NCBI RefSeq assembly: GCF_030272615.1
Contig: NC_081414.1
Location: 2,357,501 to 2,421,500, forward strand
Direction: 5' to 3'
DNA length: 64,000 nucleotides
Source: Cryptomeria japonica
Lineage: Eukaryota; Streptophyta; Pinopsida; Cupressales; Cupressaceae
Shown: piece after piece, positions 22,267 to 34,023 of the stretch
Numbering within the stretch: the stretch's first letter is position 1
Layout: every line of letters starts with the position of its first letter
Program-made: the position numbers and the translations under genes
Notes under the pieces: generated by a model
Told to the model about the DNA's origin: nothing
What the model saw: the letters and a program-made list of their open reading frames with translations, nothing else
Database searches by the model: none

Positions 22267-23110
22267 TGAGGCCTCACCTTGACTCAGTCTGACATTTCAG
22301 TGGTTTTTATATTGAGACTATTACGGATACTTTATTTTGATGCATTTTGGGATTTAGAACTTATATGATTTCAGGATTTGGATAACATTGCTATATATTT
22401 ATGATTTATTTATATGCTTTATGAGATAGAACACTACATGATTGTTAAATAAGATGAAATTGCGGTGATAAATGTCATTATTGAATTTGCAGGACTTTAC
22501 TATGATAATAGAATTATGATGTATGTTTAAGTTTATGTGAATTAGGATGAATTGCTTATGTGAAATTGCTTGGATAAAAGATGTATTTAATTTGTTCAAA
22601 TGTAAATTGTATGCAAGTGATGATGTGTATTATTATTCCTTTGAATTATATTATATGTGGATATTTGAAAGTATTAATGTGTAAATTGAGATGCACAGGA
22701 AGTTATCCATGTGACCATGGAAATATTACGGAGAACCAAACCTAGACCTATGTATGTTTGTAAGCCAGGGTTTGTCTATTTGGAGAGACAACACCCCGTT
22801 TGTGTTGTATTTTATTCATAACAGTATATGTTGCATGTGTGTTAAGTTTTATTTAGTTGATTTGTGTAAAATCCACACGAGACGATTTCATGTATTAAAT
22901 TGTAAAAGTGTTTTCTTTGTGTCACTTGACACATGTGTGGATTTAAGTTTGAATTTTTATTTTTGTCTCTTGGTGGGAAAGTGTTCAACTATAGCTTTTT
23001 CAAATAATGTAACGTGAGGTTATAAATACCTTGGGTAAAGAATCTTTGGGGTGGTCAACATAGGTTTGACCCAAAAATAAACTTCAGAGGGGTTTAAAAT
23101 GGGTTAAATG
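22267..23110 (+). repeat. Gypsy right LTR, first part
   Basis: Matches 13029-13873 of the left LTR with about 20 substitutions by eye, many of them C/T or G/A. A TATA-like TTATAAATACC lies near 23020. The nested Copia element starts at 23111. Confidence 0.9.
23106..23110. repeat. Copia target-site duplication, left copy (AAATG)
   Basis: AAATG here is repeated at 29800-29804 right after the Copia element. The undisturbed left Gypsy LTR has the site only once (near 13869). Confidence 0.95.
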
Positions 23111-24161
23111 TGTTGGTATTTTGGTATGGTTTTGTCATTGATGTCAACACCTGCTAAATACACCTACTTTAGAGATACAACAACATTCACCGGCAATCAA
23201 TAAACTGTTCAAACAATCACCGGTATATGGTTAACCGACAAGATATAATGTTCACCGGTACATGCAATGACATGGAAGACACTTGGTAATGTCGAAGACA
23301 TCATGTGGTCACTTTTCCTTGAAGTAATATCATTGGTATATTCTTATTTGCATATTTGCTTTTACCGGCAAATAGGTCCAGGTTATCTAGGGTTACACCG
23401 CCAGGTTTATCTTTTCCAGATCAGCATGGCACGCTATGGAGATGATTTATTATTGTTGTAAATGCATTAAGCCCACATGTTCAATCGGTTATTGCATCGG
23501 ATATTGTATTATTGTAAAATGTTTTATTGTAATATCTTGTAGAGTCGACCTACTAAAATTGGTCTTAGGGTATGGTATAAATGTAAGATCTTATTTGTAA
23601 GATCAAATGTGGAATGCAAAAAAGATTTAAGGAAGGGTATATGCAAGATCAAGCAACGATATACACGAAGACATCATTTGAAAGTGAAGTTAGGTTTTTG
23701 GAAAAACATATCAGCATTACACTGGTACTAAATCTAGCATATGAAGATGCTATTTTGTGTAGTACATTCTCATTGGATTTAACCATCCAACTGTAGTCAG
23801 TGTGACTCCCAATTGTGTTTGAGCAGTGAGCTCTAGGCTGTTGGCCTTTCTGCATGTGCAGACCCCTCTTTGTACACTTACTATCTGCAGTAGTATCATC
23901 TGATTGTGGGTAAGGTTTCCCACTGTGGTTTTTCCCCTTAAGGGTTTCCATGTACAAATATTTGTGTCATGTGTTGTGATTGAATTTGTGCTTATGTTTC
24001 ATGCATTAATTCTTACCAGTACAACATTTCTTGTTAACATTGTTTACCAGCACAATTAACTGTCTTACCGGTATTAAGCAATAAGTTGGTTAATAAGATT
24101 TTGGTTTGAATTTATTAGACAACTGATTCACCCCCCCTCTCAGTTGTCCCTGGGACCTACA
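23111..24161 (+). repeat. Copia 5' LTR
   Basis: Starts TGTTGG, ends CCTACA. It carries a TATA box candidate TATAAAT at 23576-23582 and several ACCGGT/ACCGGC motifs. A poly-C run precedes the 3' end. The 60-codon ORF inside occurs in both LTRs and is not a gene. Confidence 0.95.
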
Positions 24162-24163
24162 AT

Positions 24164-24175
24164 TGGTATCAGAGC
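24164..24175 (+). promoter_or_regulatory. Copia primer-binding site (tRNA-Met)
   Basis: TGGTATCAGAGC, two bases after the 5' LTR; the gag ATG follows 43 nt downstream. Confidence 0.92.
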
Positions 24176-24218
24176 TTAGTCCTCTTTTTGCAAAAGTTTA
24201 ACAACTTGAGGAGATCCA

Positions 24219-27200
24219 ATGTCTACTAATTATTTCAGGAAGGATAGTCCTAAACTTGATGGAACCAACTATGGAATATGAAAAATCAGAATGGAGACAC
24301 ATCTGAATTGCATTGGTAAAGACATCTAGGAAGCTACTGAGAATGGTTATACTGCTACTACAGCTGGTCAGCCTACTCCTACTACTTTAGCTAAAGATGA
24401 AGAAAATGATTGCAAAGCAAGAGAAGAACTTTTGAGCGCATTATCAGATCAACAAATCATGGGATTATCAGATAGATCTACTGCAAAAGCTATTTGGGAT
24501 CATTTGAAAACACTGAATGAAGGGGATTCCATAGTCAAAATTGCAAAACTTGAAAGCTTCCGAGTTAGGTATGAACATCTGAAAATGGAAGAAGATGAAA
24601 GAATTTTTGCCTTTATGGAAAGAGTAAATGAAATTGTTTTAGGTATCAAATGTTGTGGAGGAACCTTGAGTGAAGATGAGATTGTTTCAAAAATCTTAAG
24701 AGGTTTGCCACCGACATATAAAATGAAGGTTACTGCTATTAATGAGCTGAGAACAATGCCTAATACATCATTAACTAGGGATACATTGATTGGAAAACTT
24801 TCAACTTTTGAAATAGAGGAATTTGGTCCTGTTGCTATAAAAACTGATTTGGCCTTCAAAGCATCAACATCATCTGCTCCATCTTTTGACAAATCAGATA
24901 GGAGAGGTTTTTATGCAAGAGAAATTGAAGAAACCAGGAAGGAGAATGAAGAGCTTGAAGAACTTGAAGCACTATTTGCAAGAAAAATGCCAAAAGGACC
25001 AATTGGAAGTAAGTATGAAGGTAAAGCACCCTTTAAATGTTTCAATTGCAATAAGATTGGTCATATGGCTTCAAGATGCCCTGATAGACATGCTAGACTA
25101 AGAGAAGAAGCTAGAAGGACTTACAAACCTAATCTTGAATATCAGAGATACAGATTTAAGAAAAACAAAGATAAATCTTGTTACATTGCTGATGAAGGTG
25201 TGACTGATGATTCTGATGAGGATCCAGTAGACAATAGATGGGTCTTTGTTGCTATAACAGAAGATCAACTGGTACCTATTGCTCCACCGGTAGAACAAGC
25301 CCTAGCAGCTAAAGTTGAATCAAAGGATGAATGGATTATTGACTTAGGATGCTCACATCACATGACTGGAGACAAAAGCAAATTCTTGAACTTTCAAGAA
25401 TGCAATGGAGGTTTAGTAAGATTCGGAGATGACAAAGCTTGTTCAATCAAAGGTAAGGGTTCAATATCTCTTGATGGTAAACATAACACTGACAACCTTT
25501 ACTATGTTGAAGGATTAAAACATAATCTTTCAAGTGTTGGTCAATTAATTGAGAAAGGTTTTCAGTTACAATTTAAAAATGGAAAATGCAAAATCATGAA
25601 TAGAACTGGTTTGGAAATTGCAACCGGTAATCAGACTAGAGGTAATATCTTTCATTTGAATAACAGTGAAAAGGCATGCTTAATTGCCCATATAGATGAA
25701 AGTTGGCTATGGCATAAAAGACTATGTCATGTAAATTTTGATTGCATGGTAAAAATCAGTACTTCTAAGGCAGTTAGAAATCTACCTAAAATTGTGAAAC
25801 CTCATAATACAATTTGCAAGGAATGTCAATTTGGAAAACAGGTTAGAGCTAGTTTCAAAAGTATTCCAGAAAAATCCAATAATGCTCTTGATTTAATTCA
25901 CATTGATTTATGTGGTCTGGCTAGAACTAAAAGCTTATAAGGTGATAGATATTTCATGCTAATTATTGATGATTATTCTAGAATGTGTTGGGTTACTTTT
26001 CCTAGAGAAAAGTCAGAAGCACTTGGGAAGTTCAAACTATTCAAAGCAATGGTTGAAAATGAAACCGGTAAGAAAATTAAATGTTTAAGATCAGATCAAG
26101 GAGGAGAATTCACATGTAGAGATTTTAATACATTCTGTGAAGTGAATGGAATCAAAAGATAGTTATCAGCACCTCGGACACCACAACAGAATGGAGTTGT
26201 TGAAAGGAAAAACAGAACTATTTTGGATGCAACAAGAAGTATGTTATCAAAAGCAAATCTACCACATGTGTACTGGAGAGAGGCAGTAAGCACTGTTGTC
26301 TATACATTCAACAAAGTTCACATCAAAGGTGAAACTGGTAAGACCCCTCATGAACTATGGTTTGGAAATACTCCTACTCTTAAGTATTTTAGAATTTCTG
26401 GAAGTAAATGTTATATTAGAAGAGATGAGTATATTGGCAAGTTTGATCCTAGAAGTGATGAAGGAATATTTCTTGGTTATTCATCTAAGAGTAAAGCTTA
26501 TAGATGTTTTAATAAAAGATTACAAAAAATTGTTGAGAGTACAAATGTAAAGATTGATGAACAATTCAGAGGAACTTCAAGGTATATAGACTCTGAACCG
26601 GTAACAGAAATTATGACAAATGAACCAACAGTAAATCCATCAGTACAGAATGATGACCTAGTTACTCCGGTATCATCAGAGGATACCACAGTAATTGAAG
26701 AACAACAATAGACTAAGACACCCCGGTATGTAAGACTGAATCATTCTGGAGATCAGATAATTGGAAGCAAATTTAAAGGAGTCATGACAAGAGGAAGATT
26801 GGCAAATGAAGAGGTATGTCTTATTTCTCAAATTGAACCATTATCTATCAATGAGGCATGTGAAGATAAATTTTGGATTAAAGCTATGGAAGAAGAATTA
26901 GGACAAATTGAGAAAAATAATACTTGGACATTAGTTTCCTGGCCTAAAAATAAAAATGTAATTGGAACCAAATGGGTATTTAGAAACAAACTCAATGAAG
27001 ATGGTAAGGTTGTCAGGAATAAAGCAAGACTAGTGTGTAAGGGATATTCTCAGAAAGAAGGAGTTGATTACAATGAAACCTTTGCACCAGTAGCTAGAAT
27101 TGAAGCAGTTAGATTATTCTTAGCCTTTGCAGCTCACAAGGATTACAAAGTTTATCAAATGGATATTAAATGTGCATTTTTGAATAGAGATCTTGAAGAA

Positions 27201-28370
27201 GAAGTTTATATTGAACAACCTGATGGATTTTCTTTGACAGATAACAATGATATGGTTTGCAGATTAAGAAAAGCTCTATATGGACTAAAACAAGCTCCAA
27301 GAGCCTGGTATGCAAGATTGGATAAGTATCTCTTAAAAATTGGTTTTACTAAAGGAAATGCAGATAGCAATTTATATTACAAAGTAACTAATGATGACAT
27401 TTTGATTATGGAAGTATTTGTTGATGATATAATCTTTGGAGGAGAAGATGGATTATGCAAAGAATTTTCTCTTAAAATGCAACATGAATTTGAAATGTCT
27501 ATGATTGGAGAAATAAAATTATTTTTAGGATTGCAGATTTTACAAACTGATAAAGGCATATTTTTTAGTCAATCTAAGTACTTGAAAGAACTACTCAAGA
27601 AATTTGGGATGGAGAACTCTAAACTGGTAAGCACACCTATGACTACAAATGACAAATTATCTCAAAGGGATGAATCTACACCTGTTAATCCAACTAGATA
27701 AAAATCTATGATAGGAGGTTTACTATATTTAACAAAAGCCAGACCTAATATTATGAATGCAGTATGTATAGTTTCTAGATTTCAGAGTAATCCCAAGGAA
27801 AATCATGAATTAGCAGTGAAAAGGATTTTTTGGTACTTACAAGGCACAACAAATCTTGGATTATGGTATCCTAAAGATGAAAATTTTGATCTATATGCAT
27901 ACACAGATGCAAATTGGGCAGGAGATGTGGATGATAGAAAAAGCACCACTGGAGGAGCATTCTTTCTTGGAAAGAGATTAGTTTCTTGGCTAAGTAAGAA
28001 ACAGAGTTGTACATCTTTATCAATAGTAGAATCAGAATATGTTGCAGCAGCAACAAACTGTACATAGGTACTTTGGCTTAAGCAAATGTTGAAAGACATA
28101 AAAGTAAAATGCAAGGAACCTATTACTATATATTGTGATAACACTGCAGCAATTGATATATCTAAGAATCCAGTATTACATTCTAAAACAAAACATGTTT
28201 CTATCAAACTGAATTTTCTAAGGGAAAAAGTTGAAGAAAAGGAAATAAAACTGGTTTATGTGAATACTAAAGAACAACTTGCAGATATTTTTACAAAACC
28301 TTTGCCTAAGGAAACTTTTGAGTATCTCAGAGATCAGCTCAGAGTCTTACCTCCACCGGTAGAGACTTAG
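24219..28370 (+). pseudogene. Copia gag-pol polyprotein with 7 in-frame stops
   Basis: A single frame of about 1,384 codons without frameshifts. Gag (UBN2-type): residues 1-260. Zinc knuckle CFNCNKIGHMASRC at about 25038. Protease: the catalytic triplet reads DLG instead of DSG (WIIDLGCSHHMTGD, about 25332), a Ser-to-Leu change. Integrase: HHCC with CKECQFGK, then the core with IHIDLCG, SDQGGEF and TPQQNGVVERKN. RT: from [14 protein letters not shown] to VFVDDIIF (FVDD box near 27418). RNase H: YTDANWAGDVDDRKS and SIVESEYVA, ending ADIFTKPL. Stops: TGA 24279, TAG 24327, TAA 25938, TAG 26160, TAG 26709, TAA 27699, TAG 28065. The first two sit where the family has Trp. Otherwise well preserved, so relatively recent. 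Confidence 0.93.
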
Positions 28371-28737
28371 ACAGTTGATGATTGTCATCATCCGACATAA
28401 TTAAATAGACAAATCTTTTATTCTGGTATTTGATGAGGAAGCTACTTCTCAGGGGGAGCAGTTGGTATATTGAATTGGTTGGTATTTTGTATGAACTTGA
28501 CCTTTTTGTGACTTTGGCATTTGATGTCAAAGGGGGAGAGATATATGGAAAAACATTAAGGAAAAATATATGGAAAAATGCATTATCTTTCTGAGGAGAG
28601 ATTGGTATTGTAAATAAATCGTTGTATCAACACATATTACTCCCAGGTGGAGAATTGGTTTTTGTACTTGGCATTTCTATTTTGGCACTTTGATGGTTTT
28701 TCCATCTTGTGTTGCCATCAATGCCAAAGGGGGAGAT
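28371..28737 (+). other. Copia 3' untranslated region with repeated polypurine-like motifs
   Basis: Between the polyprotein stop and the 3' LTR there are three GGGGGAG-type tracts (near 28450, 28531 and the functional one at 28726-28737, AAAGGGGGAGAT), plus a weaker CAGGTGGAGA near 28646. Phrases about TTTGGCATT and ATGTCAA recur with them, suggesting partial duplications of the tract region. Confidence 0.75.
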
Positions 28738-29799
28738 TGTTGGTATTTTGGTATGGTTTTGTCATTGATGTCAACACCTGCTAAATACACCTACTTTAGA
28801 GATACAACAACATTCACCGGCAATCAGTAAATTGTTCAAACAATCACCGGTATATGGTTAACCGGCAGGATATAATGTTCACCGGTACATGCAATGACAT
28901 GGAAGACACTTGGTAATGTCGAAGACATCATGTGGTCACTTTTCCTTGAAGTAATATCATTGGTATATTCTTATTTGCATATTTTGCTTTTACCGGCAAA
29001 TAGGTCTAGGTTATCTAGGGTTACACCGCCAGGTTTATCTTTTCCAGATCAGCATGGCACGCTATGGAGATGATTTATTATTGTTGTAAATGCATTAAGC
29101 CCACATGTTCAATCGGTTATTGCATCGGATATTGTATTATTTGTAAAATGTTTTATTGTAATATCTTGTAGAGCCGACCTACTAAAATTGGTCTTAGGGT
29201 ATGGTATAAATGTAAGATCTTATTTGTAAGATCAAATTTGGAATGCGAAAAATATTTAAGGAAGGGTATATGCGAGATCAAGCAGAGATATACACGAAGA
29301 CATCATTTGAAAGTGAAGTTAGGTTTTTGGAAAAACATATCAGCATTACACCAGTACTGAATCCAGCATATGAAGATATTATTTTGTGCAGTACATTCTC
29401 ATTGGATTTAACCATCCAACTATAGTCAGTGTGACTCCCAATTGTGTTTGAGCAGTGAGCTCTAGCCTGTTGGCCTTTCTGCATGTGCAGACCCCTCTTT
29501 GTACACTTACTATCTGCAGTAGTATCATCTGATTGTGGGTAAGGTTTCCCACCGTGGTTTTTCCCCTTACAGGGTTTCCACGTACAAATATTTGTGTCAT
29601 GTGTTGTGATTGACTTTGTGCTTATGTTTCATGCATTAATTCTTACTGGTACAGCATTTCCTGTTAACATTGTTTACCGACACAATTAACTCTCTTACCG
29701 GTATTAAGCAATAAGTTGGTTAATAAGATTTTGGTTTGAATTTATTAGACAACTGATTCACCCCCCCCCCCCCCGCCTCAGTTGTCCCCGGGACCTACA
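28738..29799 (+). repeat. Copia 3' LTR
   Basis: Same ends as the 5' LTR (TGTTGG...CCTACA); TATA box candidate at 29205-29211. The poly-C run near 29760 is longer than in the 5' copy. Confidence 0.95.
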
Positions 29800-29804
29800 A
29801 AATG
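29800..29804. repeat. Copia target-site duplication, right copy (AAATG)
   Basis: Perfect match to 23106-23110; Gypsy LTR sequence resumes at 29805. Confidence 0.95.
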
Positions 29805-30953
29805 AACACCTAGGGGTAGTTTAATAGGGTTTCCTAAAGCCCATAAGGTATACCTAAGGGTTAGGGGTAATTTAAGGCAAGTTTCTACTCCTAAGTGACC
29901 TTTTAGACACCCTAAAAATTGACTTTTCTGAGTTGTGCGAAAATTGAAATTAGAAGATTGAACCTAGTTGTAAACTTTCCTTTTGGAATGAGAGTTCCCT
30001 TTCCCATTCTATCTTACCTTCCTCTTTAGTTTTTAGAAACTTGTGAGAACTCTCACAATGAGCTTCTTAAGCAAGAATTTGAAAATTTGAGGGTAATCAC
30101 CCACTCTCCATTTTTGGAGACAAGAGAGATTTCAAAAAGAATATAATAGATTTGGAATAGTGAAATTTGGCTAAGGGTAGAAGGAGAAGATCCCTGGAAT
30201 TGGGCAGCTCATCCTCAACAATACTAACCTACCTTTGGGCAGATTAAGGTTGGTTACATTCTTCTTAAAATGACTTCTTTTTGCATGTGTTTGAAAGTAT
30301 GTTGGTGTAAGAAATATGTTTCCTTGTATGTCCTTTTTGGGGATTTCATTTGGTCTTTTGTATTATGTTTTGTATGTGTTTTTGGGAGTCTTCGAGACCT
30401 CTTACTCTAGGGAGAGAGGAGGATCTTGTGGGTGGTAGCAGTGACAACCCTCGAGTGAAAGACTCTTGTTATGAGAGTGATCACAAGGGATTTTTGTGTG
30501 ACCCTTGCTGCATGGCCTGTTTGTGCAATGGGGGTCATAAGGAGGGAAATAAGGCTAGAATGCCTTGGGGGGCATAAGGAATAAGGGGTTGCAATTCTTG
30601 ATGTATTTGTTGTGCCATGAGGTGGCTACATGTTTTCCATACTTGCAGTTCTCCTCGGGGTATTGGTCCACTACCACCCTTAAAAAGGTCATCACCAAAG
30701 TGTGGTGCAGTGTAGCCGGGATGGGAGTGTGTTTGTATTTGTGTGCAATCTGTCTTTGGTGTTTGCATGTTTGTTTCCCATCTAGGGCTTGGTTCTTCGA
30801 GCTCAGGGGTGGCTACTAGTTAGCCTAGGCTGGGAGGTGAGCACTCCATGGTCATGGTTGTGATTTATTTGTAGGATGTTAGAAGAAATATCTGATGCAT
30901 GCAGTTATGGCGGGAGATGTTGATTTGAAAAGAAAAAGAGTTGTAAATGTATT
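29805..30953 (+). repeat. Gypsy right LTR, second part, truncated
   Basis: Matches 13874-15023 of the left LTR with roughly 18 substitutions, then diverges abruptly after GTAAATGTATT. The last 2.4 kb of the LTR, and whatever CACTA sequence once followed, are missing. Confidence 0.9.
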
Positions 30954-31535
30954 ACGCCTTACTAGACAATGCATATCTAATATCTATTATATGCTTTTCA
31001 CTATGGATAGCAGGGTCATAAATATCATGGTATTCATCAGTGAAACCTAGTGTTTTAACCAGTTTGGTTAGGTACATTTTTTTTTTCACTTGGCTTCCTG
31101 TTGAACTATTGCTTCCCGTTTTCCCCATCGTTGCTATTGTTAATAATTCAAAATAATGCTAGATACAAGCCTAAAAATGCTAACCCTCAAATTGAACCAT
31201 GAGATTAAAAAAAGTAAAAAAGGCAGGATGTAGGTGCTCTAGATTTTACCCGAAATTTTTATTTCACTAGATTGGCGCAGACAGTCTCTATTGCAACTTG
31301 TATTCCTCAATCTAGTAGTCATTTTTGAATCTCCCTTGATTTACTGGTTTGTCCATGAAATGAAATATGATTATGATTTATGAGTCACTTATTTGAAAAC
31401 ATTGAAAAGTACAAAAGTAATACCTAAAGGGAAAAATATCTAGAAGCTTGTTGTAATTTTATTAATTATTATTAATATCTATTCGCCGCCGAAGGACAAA
31501 ACATTCATTGCTTCAGTCTAAATTCTGAGGACATT
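30954..31535. other. non-coding, no recognised feature
   Basis: AT-rich sequence after the Gypsy truncation point. The missing N-terminus of the CACTA transposase was looked for here on the minus strand and not found. Confidence 0.4.
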
Positions 31536-32718
31536 AAATGTAAAACGTTCAATTCTGGGCGAAGTTCTCACAAATGTGTTCACTTCCCACATTCGGGCCG
31601 AAATCTACCCTAAGTCGTTGATCTGTGCTCATCCAACAGACGATGGTATCTGTTATCAGTTGTCATGGGTCCCATGACTTTTTCCATTTTTCAGGCACGT
31701 CACCACACTCGAGTCACTTTTCCGGACTGTTTTTTAAGTCTTTTTAATCCTTCAACTTCCGCCCGAAATAGAGCTTTATCGACTTAATTATATTTAATTA
31801 AATGTAAAACATTCAATTTCGGGCGAAGTTCTCACAAATGTGTTCACTTCCCACATTCGGCCCAAAATCCACCCTAAGTTGTTGATCTATGCTCATCCAA
31901 CAGACGATTGTATCTATTGACAATTGCTCATCCAACAGACAATTGTATCTATTGTCAATTGTCATGGGTCCCATGACTTTTGCCATTTTTCGGGCACGTC
32001 ACCTCACTCGAGTCACTTTTCCAGACTTTTATTTAAGTCTTTTTAATCCTTCAACTTTCACCCGAAATAGAGCTTTATAGACTTAATTATATTTGATTAA
32101 ATGTAAAATGTTCAATTCTGGGCAAAGTTCTCACAAATGTGTTTGCTTCCCACATCCGGGCTGAAATCCACCCTAAGTCGTTGATATGTGCTCATCCAAT
32201 GGACGATGGTATCTGTTGTTAGTTGTCGTGGGTCCCATGACTTTTACCATTTTTCAAGCACGTCACCACACTCAAGTCACTTTTTTGGACTGTGTTTTTA
32301 AGTCTGTTTAATCATTTTCAACTTCCGCCCAAAATAGAGCTTTATAGGCTTAATAATATTTGATTAAATGTAAAATGTTCAATTCTGAGGGAATTTCTTA
32401 CAAATGTGTTTACTTCCCACATTTGGGCCGAAATCCACCCTAAGTCGTTGATCTGTGCTCATCCAACGGACGATGGTATATGTTGTTAGTTGTCGTGGGT
32501 CCCATGAATTTTGCCATTTTTGGGGCACGTCACCACACTCGAGTCACTTTTTCGAACTATTTTTAAAGTTTGTTTAATCATATTCAACTTCCACCTGAAA
32601 TAGAGCTTTATAGACTTAATTATATTTAATTAAATGTAAAATGCTCAATTTTGGGTGAAGTTCTCACAAATGTGTTTACTTCCCACGTTCGGGCCGAAAT
32701 CCACCCTAAGCCATTGAT
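31536..32718. repeat. tandem array, about 267-bp unit, 4.4 copies
   Basis: Units start with AAATGTAAAA(C/T) at 31536, 31800, 32099, 32366 and 32632. Each includes GAAGTTCTCACAAATGTGTT, CCACCCTAAG, GGTCCCATGA and GCACGTCACC. Spacings are 264, 299, 267 and 266 bp. The 299-bp copy carries an internal duplication of about 33 bp near 31892-31960 (CTCATCCAACAGAC twice). Copies are clearly diverged, so the array is not recent. No ORF is conserved between units. Confidence 0.9.
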
Positions 32719-34023
32719 CTAATTGAGTCTAATCCTGTTCTCTAATTGAGTCTGAGAATCTTGAATTTTCTTCTAATGACCTTGGCCTTGAGTCTAATAA
32801 TGTGGTGAATCTTATTGATAAACATGCACCTCCTAAGGACCTATGCAATATGCATTACCTTTGATCCTAGTGAGACTATTGAAACACCTTATGGCCCACT
32901 ATATATCACTTAAAGATCAAAGACATACTCTCACGATTCGTTCCAATATATATGTATGATATATTGATCAGATTCATAAAATTTCGTCATTTTGAATATA
33001 GAAAAAAAAAAAAAAAAAAGCATTGTAATTGTTGGAAAAAAAAACCCACCAAAGGGACTAAAAAATAGGGTAAGCTATCGATTATCATATCAAAAGTATA
33101 TTAAATAATCTTTTTTTTCTATTACAAAGATTAGATTATAAGATCAAATGAGTGATAGGACCAAATAAGCGAACATGCCTTTCTTCGTAAAATACCTAAT
33201 TCATTGGGTGTTTTGTAAAGTAATTAATTACTTTAATTTGTTTGATACAAAACAAATGGGACCAATTACCACATTGTATATTGATACATATAAATGATAA
33301 AATATATCCGCTTCTCAATTCTATTTTTTGAAATTGTTCTAATAATATATTCACATCCTTGGTTCTCTTCCATGAAAGCGATCCCATCTACCGTTCATAA
33401 ATGTCTCAAATTTCTTCATAATGACAAAATCTTAACTATAAATCATAGCATGTACCAACCCACACATGCACTAGTTCAAAACTTCAACAACAAGCAGGTT
33501 GGACTTTTAATTCACTTGTTTTTCGCAAGAAAAACATCTTTTTTTTATATTTATAAAGTAATAATCAACCATAATCAATGTACAAATAATTAATGGAGTG
33601 AACTCGATTTTTTTATATATATTAAATATAGAGGAAGAAGCATTACATAAAAAAGATCACAGTATTAAATTTATTTCCATTGTTTAACAAAATATTGAAA
33701 TAACGTAGCTCATAAACAAAAAGCATTTGCAAAATTATCATTAATAAAATGAAATAGAAAGCATTTTTATATCCATAGGAGGCAAACTGAAATGAACTGG
33801 AATTTTTATATTTATGTTTCAGAAACTTACAATTTTAACATGTCTGAGACTTGAGTCCCTCAAAAACTTTAAAAGCCAAAATGAGTGAGCCACTGAGCTT
33901 GTGAGGTTCAAGTTACGAGGATATAGCCAAAAAAAAAACAACTAGGGGGTCGGGGCTAGGGCACAAGTAGTGGATGGTTTACCCTGGCCCTCCCTCCATG
34001 TAGAATTCTTCAGACAGCATAAG
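32719..34023. other. non-coding, no recognised feature
   Basis: Mostly AT-rich with poly-A and poly-T runs (33000-33020, 33110). A phrase CTAATTGAGTCT is duplicated just after the tandem array. No gene, RNA or transposon end recognised. Confidence 0.4.

Larger units (their letters stand above)
23111..29799 (+). mobile_element. Copia LTR retrotransposon, complete structure, coding region broken
   Basis: A 6,689-bp element nested in the Gypsy right LTR, with a perfect 5-bp target duplication. LTRs are 23111-24161 and 28738-29799, the primer-binding site is at 24164-24175, one gag-pol frame spans 24219-28370 and the polypurine tract is at 28726-28737. Domain order protease, integrase, RT, RNase H defines Copia. 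The two LTRs differ at about 33 positions by eye (about 3%), plus a variable C-run near the 3' end. Confidence 0.95.
13029..30953 (+). mobile_element. Gypsy (Tekay/Del-like chromovirus) LTR retrotransposon, 3' truncated, with nested Copia
   Basis: The element comprises a left LTR (13029-17465), a tRNA-Met primer-binding site (17469-17480), a gag-pol frame (17640-22255), a polypurine tract (22254-22266) and a right LTR beginning at 22267. The right LTR is split by a Copia insertion at 23110/29800 and stops matching the left LTR at 30953. It is inserted in the CACTA transposase gene; the 5 bp before it are TACTG, but the far target copy is lost with the truncated LTR end. Integrase type, single-frame gag-pol and a chromodomain-like tail (SWEDAAPMRSEYPHLF) place it with plant Tekay/Del chromoviruses. 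By eye the shared LTR parts differ at roughly 2% of positions. Confidence 0.9.

Noticed and set aside
23614-23796. 60-codon ORF repeated at 29243-29425
   Set aside because: It lies in both Copia LTRs; LTR sequence, not a gene.
30954-31140. Continuation of the CACTA transposase N-terminus on the minus strand
   Set aside because: Translation shows none of the conserved residues expected before the Transposase_21 core.
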